Shown: positions 1 through 7,843 of the stretch, one piece after another
Position numbering within the stretch: position 1 is the stretch's first letter
Layout: the number at the start of each line of letters is the position of its first letter
DNA from: Bacillus thuringiensis
GTDB lineage: Bacteria; Bacillota; Bacilli; Bacillales; Bacillaceae_G
Length of the DNA: 15,000 nucleotides
Direction of reading: 5' to 3'
NCBI RefSeq assembly: GCF_001182785.1
Contig: NZ_CP012099.1
Span: 247,501-262,500, forward strand
The notes under the pieces: generated by a model
What the model was told of the DNA's origin: nothing
Seen by the model: the letters and a program-made list of their open reading frames with translations, nothing else
The model's database searches: none
Position numbers and translations under genes: made by a program

Positions 1-1259
<1,259 letters not shown>

Positions 1260-1308
1260 TATAATATGTAGCAATGTTATCTAGTTTTGAAGGAATATGC
1301 CTTCATAG

Positions 1309-1424
1309 TTTGGTGATGATGGCAGAGAGGTCACACCCGTTCCCATACCGAACACGGAAGTTAAGCTCTCTAGCGCCGATGGTAGTTGGGACCTTGTCCC
1401 TGTGAGAGTAGGACGTCGCCAAGC
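1309..1424 (+). rRNA. rrf: 5S ribosomal RNA
   Basis: A complete 116-nt 5S rRNA runs from TTTGGTGATGATGG to CGTCGCCAAGC. The ends pair (TTGGTG with CGCCAA), and the conserved core CCGTTCCCATACCGAACACGG is present. The roughly 50-bp spacer from the 23S contains a short hairpin GAAGG-aatatg-CCTTC at about 1289-1304, just upstream of the 5S. It probably lies in the precursor that is trimmed during maturation. Confidence 0.97.
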
Positions 1425-1436
1425 TATTTATATCAT

Positions 1437-1513
<77 letters not shown>

Positions 1514-1516
1514 AAT

Positions 1517-1592
1517 GGTCCCGTGGTGTAGTGGTTAACATGCCTGCCTGTCACGCAGGAGATCGCCGGTTCGACCCCGGTCGGGACCGCCA
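1517..1592 (+). tRNA. tRNA-Asp, anticodon GTC
   Basis: A 76-nt cloverleaf with acceptor GGTCCCG/CGGGACC, anticodon stem CCTGC/GCAGG, anticodon GTC at 1550-1552, discriminator G at 1589 and encoded CCA (1590-1592). It follows the initiator tRNA by 3 bp, so both are almost certainly processed from the same rrn transcript. Confidence 0.96.
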
Positions 1593-1610
1593 TTTTATAT
1601 AAAGAAAAGA

Positions 1611-1637
1611 ACGAAACAAGTTGTTTCGTATTTTTTT
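1611..1637 (+). terminator. Rho-independent terminator of the rrn-tRNA transcript
   Basis: A perfect 9-bp inverted repeat ACGAAACAA/TTGTTTCGT around a single G is followed by a run of seven T after one A. It sits 18 bp after tRNA-Asp and is the expected end of the rRNA-tRNA operon. Confidence 0.85.
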
Positions 1638-1676
1638 ATTTGTTTTAACAAAAAACTAATAAAGACAGTCAAACTA

Positions 1677-1705
1677 TCCTTAGGACAACTCCTAAGGACT
1701 TTTTT
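1677..1705 (+). terminator. Second rho-independent terminator after the tRNAs
   Basis: An 8-bp stem TCCTTAGG/CCTAAGGA with loop ACAACT is followed by CTTTTTT. It lies about 40 bp after the first terminator and isolates the strongly transcribed rrn operon from the tsa operon. Confidence 0.85.
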
Positions 1706-1727
1706 ATATATTCAAAACCTGTATAAT
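1701..1727 (+). promoter_or_regulatory. Possible promoter of the tsaE-tsaB-rimI-tsaD operon
   Basis: A perfect -10 hexamer TATAAT lies at 1722-1727, 40 bp before the tsaE start and just after the second terminator. The -35 is poor: the T-rich TTTTTA at 1701-1706 gives a 15-bp spacer and overlaps the terminator T-run. The position is plausible but the match is weak. Confidence 0.35.
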
Positions 1728-1754
1728 AAAGAGCAGAGAACATTGTCAGTAAAG

Positions 1755-1760
1755 TAGGTG
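1755..1760 (+). promoter_or_regulatory. Ribosome binding site deciding the tsaE start
   Basis: AGGTGA at 1755-1760 is 6 nt before the GTG at 1767. The alternative GTG at 1758 lies inside this motif and has no Shine-Dalgarno sequence at proper distance, so the downstream GTG is preferred. Confidence 0.6.
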
Positions 1761-1766
1761 AAGTCT

Positions 1767-2240
1767 GTGAGAAAATATGAAGTAACAACAAAATCTTCTG
1801 AGGAAACACAAAGATTATCAGAAAAACTAGGTGAACTCGTAGAAGCACAAGATGTAATTATTTTAGAAGGAGATCTTGGAGCTGGTAAGACGACTTTTAC
1901 AAAGGGACTAGCAAAAGGTCTTGGAGTGAAAAGAGTTGTAAATAGTCCTACCTTTAATATTATTAAAGAATATAAAGGAAGATTACCGCTATATCATATG
2001 GACGTGTATCGCTTAGCAGAAAGCGAAGAGGACTTAGGCTTTGATGAGTATTTCTACGGTGAAGGAATTACGGTAGTGGAATGGGCTCATTTAATAGAAG
2101 CATATTTACCGAATGAAAAGTTACAAATTAGTTTATTCCATGCGGGAGATGACACAAGAAAAATTATACTCGAGCCAATTGGAGATCGCTATATTAGATT
2201 ATGTGAGGAGCTATTACAAGATGAAAGTACTAGCAATTGA
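1767..2240 (+). CDS. tsaE: t6A biosynthesis ATPase TsaE
   Basis: TsaE (B. subtilis YdiB) is the P-loop ATPase that, with TsaB and TsaD, transfers threonylcarbamoyl to A37 of tRNAs reading ANN codons; it acts in the cytoplasm. In the 157-residue product the Walker A loop GDLGAGKTT is at residues 35-43, the SPTF switch-like motif at 60-63, the YHMDVYR segment (Walker B region) around 76-82 and VEWAHLI at 104-110. Length matches the family. The GTG start at 1767 was chosen because AGGTGA lies at the right distance; a GTG at 1758 would add three residues. It is the first gene of the operon, and its end overlaps tsaB by 20 bp, which implies translational coupling. Identification is firm; only the start is in doubt. 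Confidence 0.95.
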   Translation: MRKYEVTTKSSEETQRLSEKLGELVEAQDVIILEGDLGAGKTTFTKGLAKGLGVKRVVNSPTFNIIKEYKGRLPLYHMDVYRLAESEEDLGFDEYFYGEGITVVEWAHLIEAYLPNEKLQISLFHAGDDTRKIILEPIGDRYIRLCEELLQDESTSN

Positions 2241-2913
2241 TACTTCAAATTACGTAATGGGTGTATCCCTTATTGAGGAAGGAAACGTGATTGGGGAAAT
2301 CATTACAAATTTGACGAAAAACCATTCTGTACGTCTTATGCCAGCTGTAGAGCAACTGTTAAAAGAATGTGGTGTAAAACCGAAGGAATTAACTAAAATC
2401 GTAGTAGCTGCTGGACCTGGATCATATACAGGTGTTCGCATAGGCGTGACAGCGGCAAAAACATTAGCTTGGTCACTTCAAATACCAATTGTAGGTGTAT
2501 CAAGTTTAGAGGTAGTAGCTGCAAACGGTGCTAACTTTAATGGGTTAATTTGTCCTTTATTTGATGGAAGACGTGGGCAAATTTATACTGGATTATATAC
2601 ATATGAAGGAGAGCAGTTAACTTCAATAGAAGAAGACCGAATTATTCTTATTGTGGACTGGTTGCAAATGTTAAAAGATAAAGGACAGCCTGTTTTATTT
2701 ATCGGTAATGATGTTAAATTGCATAAAGAAACAATTATAGAACATTTAGGTGATCAAGCTGTATTCGCTCCTTTTACTAAAAATAATCCAAGACCAAGTG
2801 AGCTAGCATTCTTAGGATTACAAAAAGAAGAACAAGATGTGCATACGTTTGTTCCAAGCTATCTTCGTTTAGCTGAAGCTGAAACAAAGTGGTTGGAAAG
2901 TCAAAACAAGTAG
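2221..2913 (+). CDS. tsaB: t6A biosynthesis dimerisation partner TsaB
   Basis: TsaB (B. subtilis YdiC) is an inactive ASKHA-fold paralogue of TsaD that dimerises with it and recruits TsaE. The 230-residue product begins MKVLAIDTSN, the phosphate-1-like strand of the fold, and carries the characteristic AAGPGSYTGVRIG at residues 63-75. The length is close to that of the Bacillus orthologue. The ATG at 2221 has GAGGAG 10 nt upstream (2205-2210). An in-frame extension upstream to 2113 is an artefact lying inside tsaE. The gene overlaps tsaE by 20 bp, and rimI starts 14 bp after its stop. Some older annotations call this family YeaZ or a glycoprotease homologue, but it has no protease activity in current understanding. 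Confidence 0.95.
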   Translation: MKVLAIDTSNYVMGVSLIEEGNVIGEIITNLTKNHSVRLMPAVEQLLKECGVKPKELTKIVVAAGPGSYTGVRIGVTAAKTLAWSLQIPIVGVSSLEVVAANGANFNGLICPLFDGRRGQIYTGLYTYEGEQLTSIEEDRIILIVDWLQMLKDKGQPVLFIGNDVKLHKETIIEHLGDQAVFAPFTKNNPRPSELAFLGLQKEEQDVHTFVPSYLRLAEAETKWLESQNK

Positions 2914-2927
2914 GGGCCTTGCAGAAG

Positions 2928-3371
2928 ATGGATATGATATTTAGAAAGATGGAACTTGATGATATTGCTCAAATTGTAGCTATTGAAGAAGTATCTTTTT
3001 CAACTCCTTGGACTGCAGATGCCTTTCACCGTGAAATAACGATGAATGAACATGCACATTATATTGTGTTAGAAAAAGATGGTCGTGTAATCGGATATTG
3101 TGGATTGTGGATAATTATTGATGAATCACATATAACAAATATAGCTATTTTGCCAGAATACCGAGGTCAAAAATTAGGAGATGCCTTATTGAAAGCAGTT
3201 ATTTCAGAAGCGAAAGAACTAGGAGTAAAAACAATGACGCTTGAAGTACGTGTATCAAATGAAGTAGCAAAGCAGTTATACAAAAAATACGGATTTCAAA
3301 ATGGTGGAATTCGTAAACGATACTATGCAGACAATCAGGAAGATGGTCTTGTAATGTGGGTGAATATATAA
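2928..3371 (+). CDS. rimI: Ribosomal-protein N-acetyltransferase RimI-like (GNAT)
   Basis: A GNAT-fold acetyltransferase of 147 residues. The family member in E. coli acetylates the N-terminal alanine of ribosomal protein S18 (bS18); the B. subtilis counterpart is YdiD, and its substrate here is inferred. The acetyl-CoA pyrophosphate loop is PEYRGQKLG at residues 76-84, preceded by the strand HITNIAIL (68-75). LEVRVSN at 105-111 holds the glutamate expected to act as general base, and LYKKYGF at 117-123 holds the conserved tyrosine. The ATG at 2928 is chosen with the AGGGG-type site near 2912-2916 about 10 nt upstream; an ATG at 2934 is also possible. The gene sits between tsaB and tsaD, a conserved arrangement, and its TAA overlaps the tsaD ATG by one base. 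Confidence 0.92.
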   Translation: MDMIFRKMELDDIAQIVAIEEVSFSTPWTADAFHREITMNEHAHYIVLEKDGRVIGYCGLWIIIDESHITNIAILPEYRGQKLGDALLKAVISEAKELGVKTMTLEVRVSNEVAKQLYKKYGFQNGGIRKRYYADNQEDGLVMWVNI

Positions 3372-4387
3372 TGGAAAAAAATACGATTATACTTGGGATT
3401 GAAACGAGCTGTGATGAAACAGCGGTAGCGGTTGTTAAAAATGGAACGGAAATTATTGCGAATGTCGTTGCATCACAAATCGAAAGTCATAAACGTTTTG
3501 GCGGGGTTGTACCAGAGATTGCATCCCGTCATCATGTAGAAGAAATTACAGTTGTGTTAGAAGAAGCTTTAAAAGAAGCAAATATCACATTTGATGATAT
3601 TGATGCAATTGCTGTAACAGAAGGGCCTGGTTTAGTAGGAGCACTTCTAATTGGGGTAAATGCAGCGAAGGCAGTAGCTTTTGCACATGATATTCCGCTA
3701 GTCGGTGTTCATCATATTGCTGGTCATATTTATGCGAACCGTTTAGTAAAAGAAGTTCAATTCCCGCTATTATCACTTGTTGTATCTGGTGGGCATACAG
3801 AACTTGTTTATATGAAAGAACATGGTTCATTTGAAGTAATTGGTGAAACGCGAGATGATGCAGCTGGAGAAGCATATGATAAAGTAGCTCGTACGTTATC
3901 TATGCCATATCCAGGTGGTCCGCATATTGATCGTCTTGCACATGAAGGAGAACCAACAATTGATTTGCCTCGTGCATGGCTAGAACCGAATTCATATGAT
4001 TTTAGCTTTAGTGGATTGAAATCAGCAGTTATCAACACTGTGCATAACGCGAAACAACGTGGTATAGAAATTAAACCAGAAGATTTAGCGGCAAGTTTCC
4101 AAGAAAGTGTAATAGATGTACTTGTAACGAAAGCAGCTCGTGCAGCAGAAGCTTATAATGTAAAGCAATTACTTCTTGCTGGTGGAGTAGCTGCTAATAA
4201 AGGACTTCGTGCGCGATTAGAAGAGGAATTTGCACAAAAAGAAAACATTGAACTAATTATTCCACCGCTATCTTTATGCACAGATAATGCAGCAATGATT
4301 GCAGCGGCAGGGACAATTGCGTATGAACAAGGCAAGCGTGCAACATTAGCCTTAAATGCGAATCCAGGATTAGATATTGAAGCATAG
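3371..4387 (+). CDS. tsaD: tRNA N6-adenosine threonylcarbamoyltransferase TsaD
   Basis: TsaD (formerly Gcp/YgjD, B. subtilis YdiE) is the catalytic subunit that moves the threonylcarbamoyl group from threonylcarbamoyl-AMP to A37 of tRNA. The 338-residue product shows the ASKHA opening [12 protein letters not shown] (9-20), the metal-binding HIAGH at 115-119, the SGGHTEL motif around 139-145, FSFSGLKSA at 211-219 and the metal ligand aspartate in CTDNAAM at 303-309 (D305). The length is typical. The start is the ATG at 3371 with GGGTGA 7 nt upstream; a GTG at 3356 lacks such a site. It ends the operon. A DnaA-box-rich stretch and a terminator hairpin begin immediately after its stop codon. The enzyme that supplies the intermediate (TsaC/YwlC) is not in this window. 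Confidence 0.97.
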   Translation: MEKNTIILGIETSCDETAVAVVKNGTEIIANVVASQIESHKRFGGVVPEIASRHHVEEITVVLEEALKEANITFDDIDAIAVTEGPGLVGALLIGVNAAKAVAFAHDIPLVGVHHIAGHIYANRLVKEVQFPLLSLVVSGGHTELVYMKEHGSFEVIGETRDDAAGEAYDKVARTLSMPYPGGPHIDRLAHEGEPTIDLPRAWLEPNSYDFSFSGLKSAVINTVHNAKQRGIEIKPEDLAASFQESVIDVLVTKAARAAEAYNVKQLLLAGGVAANKGLRARLEEEFAQKENIELIIPPLSLCTDNAAMIAAAGTIAYEQGKRATLALNANPGLDIEA

Positions 4388-4561
4388 TTATGCACATAAT
4401 TAACCACAGCTTGTGGATAAAACCCATATTATCTGTTGATAATGTGGGTTTTGTTGTGTATATGAAGTGTTGATAACTTTTTTGTTAGTTGTGGATAATG
4501 TGGAAAAGTTGTTTTAGTAGCTATTTTATAAAGGTGGATATGTGTATAAGTTTGTGGATAA
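4388..4561. promoter_or_regulatory. DnaA-box cluster downstream of tsaD
   Basis: The 174 bp after the tsaD stop contain five sites matching TTATNCACA. One is on plus: TTATGCACA at 4388-4396. Four are on minus, read as TGTGGATAA at 4412-4420, 4490-4498 and 4553-4561, and TGTGTATAA at 4541-4549. Single-mismatch sites are TTAACCACA at 4400-4408, TGTTGATAA at 4434-4442 and 4468-4476, and TGTGGAAAA at 4499-4507. Most point the same way, and several starts are about 22 or 34 bp apart. DnaA, the replication initiator, binds such boxes. The gap lies between convergent genes, so promoter control is unlikely; DnaA titration or initiation timing is inferred. I recall that the gcp (tsaD) region of B. subtilis is among its DnaA-bound loci. 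Confidence 0.8.
4419..4452 (+). terminator. Rho-independent-like terminator of the tsa operon
   Basis: A 15-bp stem AAAACCCATATTATC/GATAATGTGGGTTTT, with one wobble pair and loop TGTT, begins 31 bp after the tsaD stop. The 3' arm ends in TTTT and continues GTTGTG, so the T-tract is short. The hairpin shares bases with two DnaA-box-like sites (4412-4420 and 4434-4442). Confidence 0.65.
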
Positions 4562-4805
4562 ACTAGATGAAGTCTGACCTTTGGATGTATTGTTTTTCGG
4601 GAAATAAAAAGTAAGAAGATATCCCTGAAAAACATTTTGAAATATCCCTCCATTATAGAGGGTGCTGATATTGTCAATCCTTGTCGGTAAATCGATATTT
4701 CGTGTCGAATCGTTTATATATATAGGGTTACGATAGATGTATTTGAAAAATCGTTGAAATATCCCGAGTTACCATTGATATATTCAAAAAATTATTTATG
4801 TACTT
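4562..4805. other. AT-rich non-coding stretch with small repeats
   Basis: No credible gene is seen. The stretch contains an inverted repeat (TGTTTTTCGGGA at 4591-4602 with TCCC-T-GAAAAACA at 4622-4634, one bulged T, 19-nt loop). It also has the direct repeat TTGAAATATCCC at 4637-4648 and 4754-4765, a third ATATCCC at 4619-4625, and a small CCCTC/GAGGG hairpin at 4646-4662. Their role is unknown. Confidence 0.5.
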
Positions 4806-4852
4806 AAAAAAAGATGTCGCATAGTCAGAAATCATGACTGATGAGACATCTT
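4806..4852 (-). terminator. Rho-independent terminator of the ABC-F gene
   Basis: On the minus strand a long hairpin (outer arms AAGATGTC at 4811-4818 and GACATCTT at 4845-4852, inner arms CATAGTCA and TGACTgATG) is followed by a run of seven T, seen as A at 4806-4812 on plus. It ends transcription of the ABC-F gene. Confidence 0.85.
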
Positions 4853-4871
4853 CCTTATTTATTAAATACTC

Positions 4872-6806
4872 TTATACATGCAGCTCTTCCCATTCTGCCA
4901 TACAAGTTTCAAGTTGTTCTTGTAGCGTTTGTTTTTTTGTTGTAATTTCACTCGCTTTTTCATAATCTGCATATATTTCTGGTAAGCAAAGTTGATCTTC
5001 TAACGTAGCAATTTCTTCTTCTAAGTTTAAGATGTTTTGTTCTAGTTCTTCAATTTTTCGAGTGCGTTGACGTTCTAATTGTTTACGCTCTTTTTCTTCG
5101 AGATAATTTAATTTTTCTTGAGCTACAGTTTTTTGAACAGGTGCCTGATTTTCTTGCTGTTCTTGTTGTTCAAATGCTGCGCGTTCAATCATTTCATTTT
5201 TCTTCTCCACATAGTAATCGTAATCCCCTAAATATTCCTGTGCACCTTCTGTTGATAACTCAACCACAGTCGTTGTTACACGGTTAATAAAGTAGCGGTC
5301 ATGTGAGACAAATAGAAGAGTCCCTGGATAATCAATTAAAGCATTCTCTAAAATCTCTTTACTATTTAAATCAAGGTGGTTCGTAGGCTCATCCAGAATT
5401 AATAAATTTGACTTTTGCATCATAAGTTTCGCAAGAGCTAATCGAGCTTTTTGTCCACCACTAAGGGAAGATACTGGTTTCAGTACATCATCTCCTGTGA
5501 ATAAAAAATTCCCAAGTATAGTACGGATTTCTTTTTCAGGTTGCAGTGGATATTCATCCCATAGTTCATTTAAAACCCGTTTAGAAGATGTTAAGTTTGC
5601 TTGCTCTTGATCATAATAACCAACAGATACATTTGATCCGAAAGAAACATCACCATTTAATAGTGGTAACTTATTCACAATAGATTTTAATAATGTAGAT
5701 TTCCCAATTCCGTTTGGACCAACTAAAGCAACACTATCTCCGCGAGTTAAGCGCATAGTTACGTTTTCAATTATAGGGTCCTCATCATAGCCAATGGTTG
5801 CATCCTTTACTTGTAAAACATCATTTCCACTTTGCTTTTCAATATCGAAGTGGAATGATGCTGACTTAGAATCACCTAATGGTCTCGTTAATAATTCCAT
5901 TCTGTCTAGTTGTTTACGGCGACTTTGAGCACGTTTCGTTGTAGAGGCGCGAGCTATATTCTTTTGAACGAAGTCCTCAAGTTTTGCGATTTCATCTTGT
6001 TGTTTTTCGTAACGTTTCATTTCTTGCTCGTATAAGGCTGATTTTAAGTCTAAATATTTACTGTAGTTACCAACAAATCGTCTGCTTTCTTTATTCGAAA
6101 TTTCATATACTTGTGTAACGAGTTTGTCTAAGAAATAACGGTCATGTGAAACGATTAATATTGCGCCAGGATAACCTTGTAAATATTGCTCAAGCCATGT
6201 TAATGTTTCGATGTCTAAATGGTTTGTAGGCTCGTCCAAAATAAGTAAGTCTGGTTTTGTTAATAATAATTTCCCGAGAGCTAATCTTGTTTTTTGCCCA
6301 CCGCTTAAAGTAGAAATCGTCGTCTGGTGCGTTTCAACTGGGAAGCCAAGGCCGCTTAAAATGGAGCGAATATCCGCTTCATATTGATATCCACCTTGAT
6401 CTTTATAATTGAGTTGCAATTGGTCATAATCAGCTAACAATCTTTCATATATAGCTTCGTTTGAAAAGTTTTCTTCTTTTCCCATTTCTTGCTCAAGCCT
6501 TCGAAGTTTTGTCTCCATTTGCTGTAAGTGGGTAAAGACGGTTAGCATTTCATCCCAAATTGTTAAAGACGTTTCTAGGCCGGTATTTTGAGCTAAATAC
6601 CCGATTGAGACATCTTTCGGTTTTATAATTTCGCCACCATCATGTGATAATTCACCAGCGATAATTTTTAATAATGTAGATTTTCCAGCTCCATTCCTTC
6701 CAACTAATGCGATACGATCTTTTGTTTGTACTTCCAATTTTATGTTTGCAAGAATTGTTTCTGCACCGTATAATTTCGAAAGTCCATTTACTTGTAATAA
6801 AATCAA
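4872..6806 (-). CDS. ydiF: ABC-F family ATPase, YdiF type
   Basis: A soluble tandem ABC ATPase of 644 residues with no membrane segments, so an ABC-F ribosome-associated factor, not a transporter. First ATPase domain: Walker A GRNGAGKST (36-44), signature LSGGQ (167-171), Walker B with ILDEPTNHLD (189-198). The interdomain linker, expected to reach toward the P-site tRNA, is charged and helical (about 250-325) and contains ARASTTKRAQSRRKQ. Second domain: GPNGIGKST (363-371), LSGGQ (448-452), LDEPTNHLD (471-479). A charged coiled-coil tail runs from about 537. ABC-F proteins relieve stalled ribosomes or sense energy; this member's exact role is unknown to me, and nothing here marks it as an antibiotic-resistance type. 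The TTG start was chosen for GAGGTGA 5 nt upstream and because MILLQVN matches YdiF. It is divergent from rex and converges on tsaD. Confidence 0.93.
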   Translation of the reverse strand: MILLQVNGLSKLYGAETILANIKLEVQTKDRIALVGRNGAGKSTLLKIIAGELSHDGGEIIKPKDVSIGYLAQNTGLETSLTIWDEMLTVFTHLQQMETKLRRLEQEMGKEENFSNEAIYERLLADYDQLQLNYKDQGGYQYEADIRSILSGLGFPVETHQTTISTLSGGQKTRLALGKLLLTKPDLLILDEPTNHLDIETLTWLEQYLQGYPGAILIVSHDRYFLDKLVTQVYEISNKESRRFVGNYSKYLDLKSALYEQEMKRYEKQQDEIAKLEDFVQKNIARASTTKRAQSRRKQLDRMELLTRPLGDSKSASFHFDIEKQSGNDVLQVKDATIGYDEDPIIENVTMRLTRGDSVALVGPNGIGKSTLLKSIVNKLPLLNGDVSFGSNVSVGYYDQEQANLTSSKRVLNELWDEYPLQPEKEIRTILGNFLFTGDDVLKPVSSLSGGQKARLALAKLMMQKSNLLILDEPTNHLDLNSKEILENALIDYPGTLLFVSHDRYFINRVTTTVVELSTEGAQEYLGDYDYYVEKKNEMIERAAFEQQEQQENQAPVQKTVAQEKLNYLEEKERKQLERQRTRKIEELEQNILNLEEEIATLEDQLCLPEIYADYEKASEITTKKQTLQEQLETCMAEWEELHV

Positions 6807-6811
6807 TGTTT

Positions 6812-6818
6812 TCACCTC
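6812..6818 (-). promoter_or_regulatory. Ribosome binding site deciding the ABC-F start
   Basis: On the minus strand GAGGTGA is followed after 5 nt by TTG at 6806-6804. An upstream in-frame ATG at 6860 has no such motif and would add 18 residues unrelated to the ABC domain, so the TTG is preferred. Confidence 0.75.
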
Positions 6819-6992
6819 AAATAATTTCTTAACTTTGCCATGTTTATATTTCTCAATCATACTAAAAATAGTGTATAGTTTAAAATAAGAGAGAATACTT
6901 CTTCTCTTTATTATACAAGGAATTTAATGAGTGCTAAACTTCTGTATTTGATTAAAGTATATGAATAAAGATAGGAAGAGAGGAGAGGTCAT

Positions 6993-7622
6993 ATGGATCA
7001 GCAAAAGATTCCACAAGCCACTGCTAAAAGATTGCCTCTATACTATCGATTTATCCAAAACTTATCTCTTTCTGGTAAGCAGCGTGTTTCATCGGCCGAA
7101 TTGAGTGAAGCGGTAAAAGTAGATTCCGCAACAATACGAAGAGATTTTTCGTATTTTGGAGCGTTAGGGAAAAAGGGATACGGATATAACGTAAATTATT
7201 TATTATCATTTTTCCGCGAAACACTTGATCAAGATGATATCACGCGTGTAGCACTTATTGGAGTAGGTAATTTAGGGACCGCTTTCTTACATTATAATTT
7301 CACGAAAAACAATAATACAAAAATTGAAATGGCATTTGATGTTAGTGAAGAGAAAGTTGGAACAGAAATCGGGGGCATTCCTGTATACCATTTAGATGAA
7401 TTAGAAGAGAGATTATCAAATGATATACAAGTGGCAATATTAACAGTACCGGCTACAGTAGCACAAGCTGTAGCAGATAGATTAGCTGAAACGAGCGTGC
7501 ATGGTATTTTGAATTTCACACCAGCACGATTAAACGTATCAGAGAATATTAGAATTCATCATATTGATTTAGCTGTAGAGTTACAAACATTAGTTTACTT
7601 TTTGAAAAACTATCCACAATAA
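6993..7622 (+). CDS. rex: Redox-sensing transcriptional repressor Rex
   Basis: Rex is a homodimeric repressor that senses the NADH/NAD+ ratio and releases DNA when NADH rises, derepressing fermentative and respiratory genes. The 209-residue protein has an N-terminal winged helix (about 1-80; recognition region [24 protein letters not shown] at roughly 33-56, interior conserved) and a C-terminal Rossmann domain with the dinucleotide loop GVGNLG at 90-95. Length is as expected. The ATG has AGGAGAGG immediately upstream (6981-6988). It is transcribed alone: divergent from the ABC-F gene, and a strong terminator follows at once. No typical Rex operator (TTGTGAA-N4-TTCACAA) is visible in front of it, so autoregulation is not supported. 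In B. subtilis the neighbours moaC and tatAY-tatCY lie here; they are absent. Confidence 0.96.
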   Translation: MDQQKIPQATAKRLPLYYRFIQNLSLSGKQRVSSAELSEAVKVDSATIRRDFSYFGALGKKGYGYNVNYLLSFFRETLDQDDITRVALIGVGNLGTAFLHYNFTKNNNTKIEMAFDVSEEKVGTEIGGIPVYHLDELEERLSNDIQVAILTVPATVAQAVADRLAETSVHGILNFTPARLNVSENIRIHHIDLAVELQTLVYFLKNYPQ

Positions 7623-7650
7623 AACGCAGAGGAAGCGACCTCTGCGTTTT
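7621..7650. terminator. Bidirectional terminator between rex and ydiK
   Basis: A perfect 12-bp stem AAAACGCAGAGG/CCTCTGCGTTTT with loop AAGCGA starts inside the rex stop codon. T-rich sequence flanks it on both strands, and the two genes converge here, so it probably ends both transcripts. Confidence 0.85.
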
Positions 7651-7651
7651 A

Positions 7652-7843
7652 TTATTGTTTCTTCTTTGTGAATTTAACTAATATAAGGCGAAGTGCCAAA
7701 TTAAAATCAATTGTTGCCATAACTGCAAATAGTATTGTCCACACATTCCAGATTGTATCTGTCACGTTCGTAATGGCGAAGCGTGTAAAGATACATCCAA
7801 GAAGGAAGTATAGTGCAGCCATGAACAATGGTGAGTTTCTCAT
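7652..7843 (-). CDS. ydiK: Small membrane protein, YdiK-like
   Basis: A 63-residue protein with two predicted membrane helices (about residues 5-24 and 31-57) and a basic end KFTKKKQ. It matches what I recall of B. subtilis YdiK (DUF4305), whose function is unknown. The ATG at 7843 is preceded on the minus strand by GGAGGA 8 nt away. The start overlaps the upstream protease gene's stop by 4 bases (ATGA), indicating translational coupling and perhaps a shared membrane function. Positive residues at the C-terminus suggest that end is cytoplasmic, which with two helices puts the N-terminus inside too. Confidence 0.85.
   Translation of the reverse strand: MRNSPLFMAALYFLLGCIFTRFAITNVTDTIWNVWTILFAVMATIDFNLALRLILVKFTKKKQ

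Noticed and set aside
2113..2220. N-terminal extension of TsaB
   Set aside because: It lies within tsaE. The protein family starts at MKVLAIDTS, and a ribosome site precedes the ATG at 2221.
4429..4677. 82-codon minus frame in the tsaD to ABC-F gap
   Set aside because: Its composition mirrors the AT-rich sequence and DnaA boxes, the start is a TTG with only a too-close AAGGA, and it crosses the tsaD terminator.
4702..4708. TGTCGAA, a possible Spo0A box
   Set aside because: A single 7-mer in AT-rich DNA with no promoter nearby is not evidence.
6807..6860. 18-residue N-terminal extension of the ABC-F protein from ATG 6860
   Set aside because: There is no ribosome site there, while GAGGTGA stands right before the TTG, and the YdiF-like start matches the TTG.
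7609..7618. Isolated DnaA-like site near the rex stop (CTATCCACA)
   Set aside because: A single one-mismatch site with no neighbours; such sites occur by chance, as does TGTTGATAA inside the ABC-F gene near 5250.
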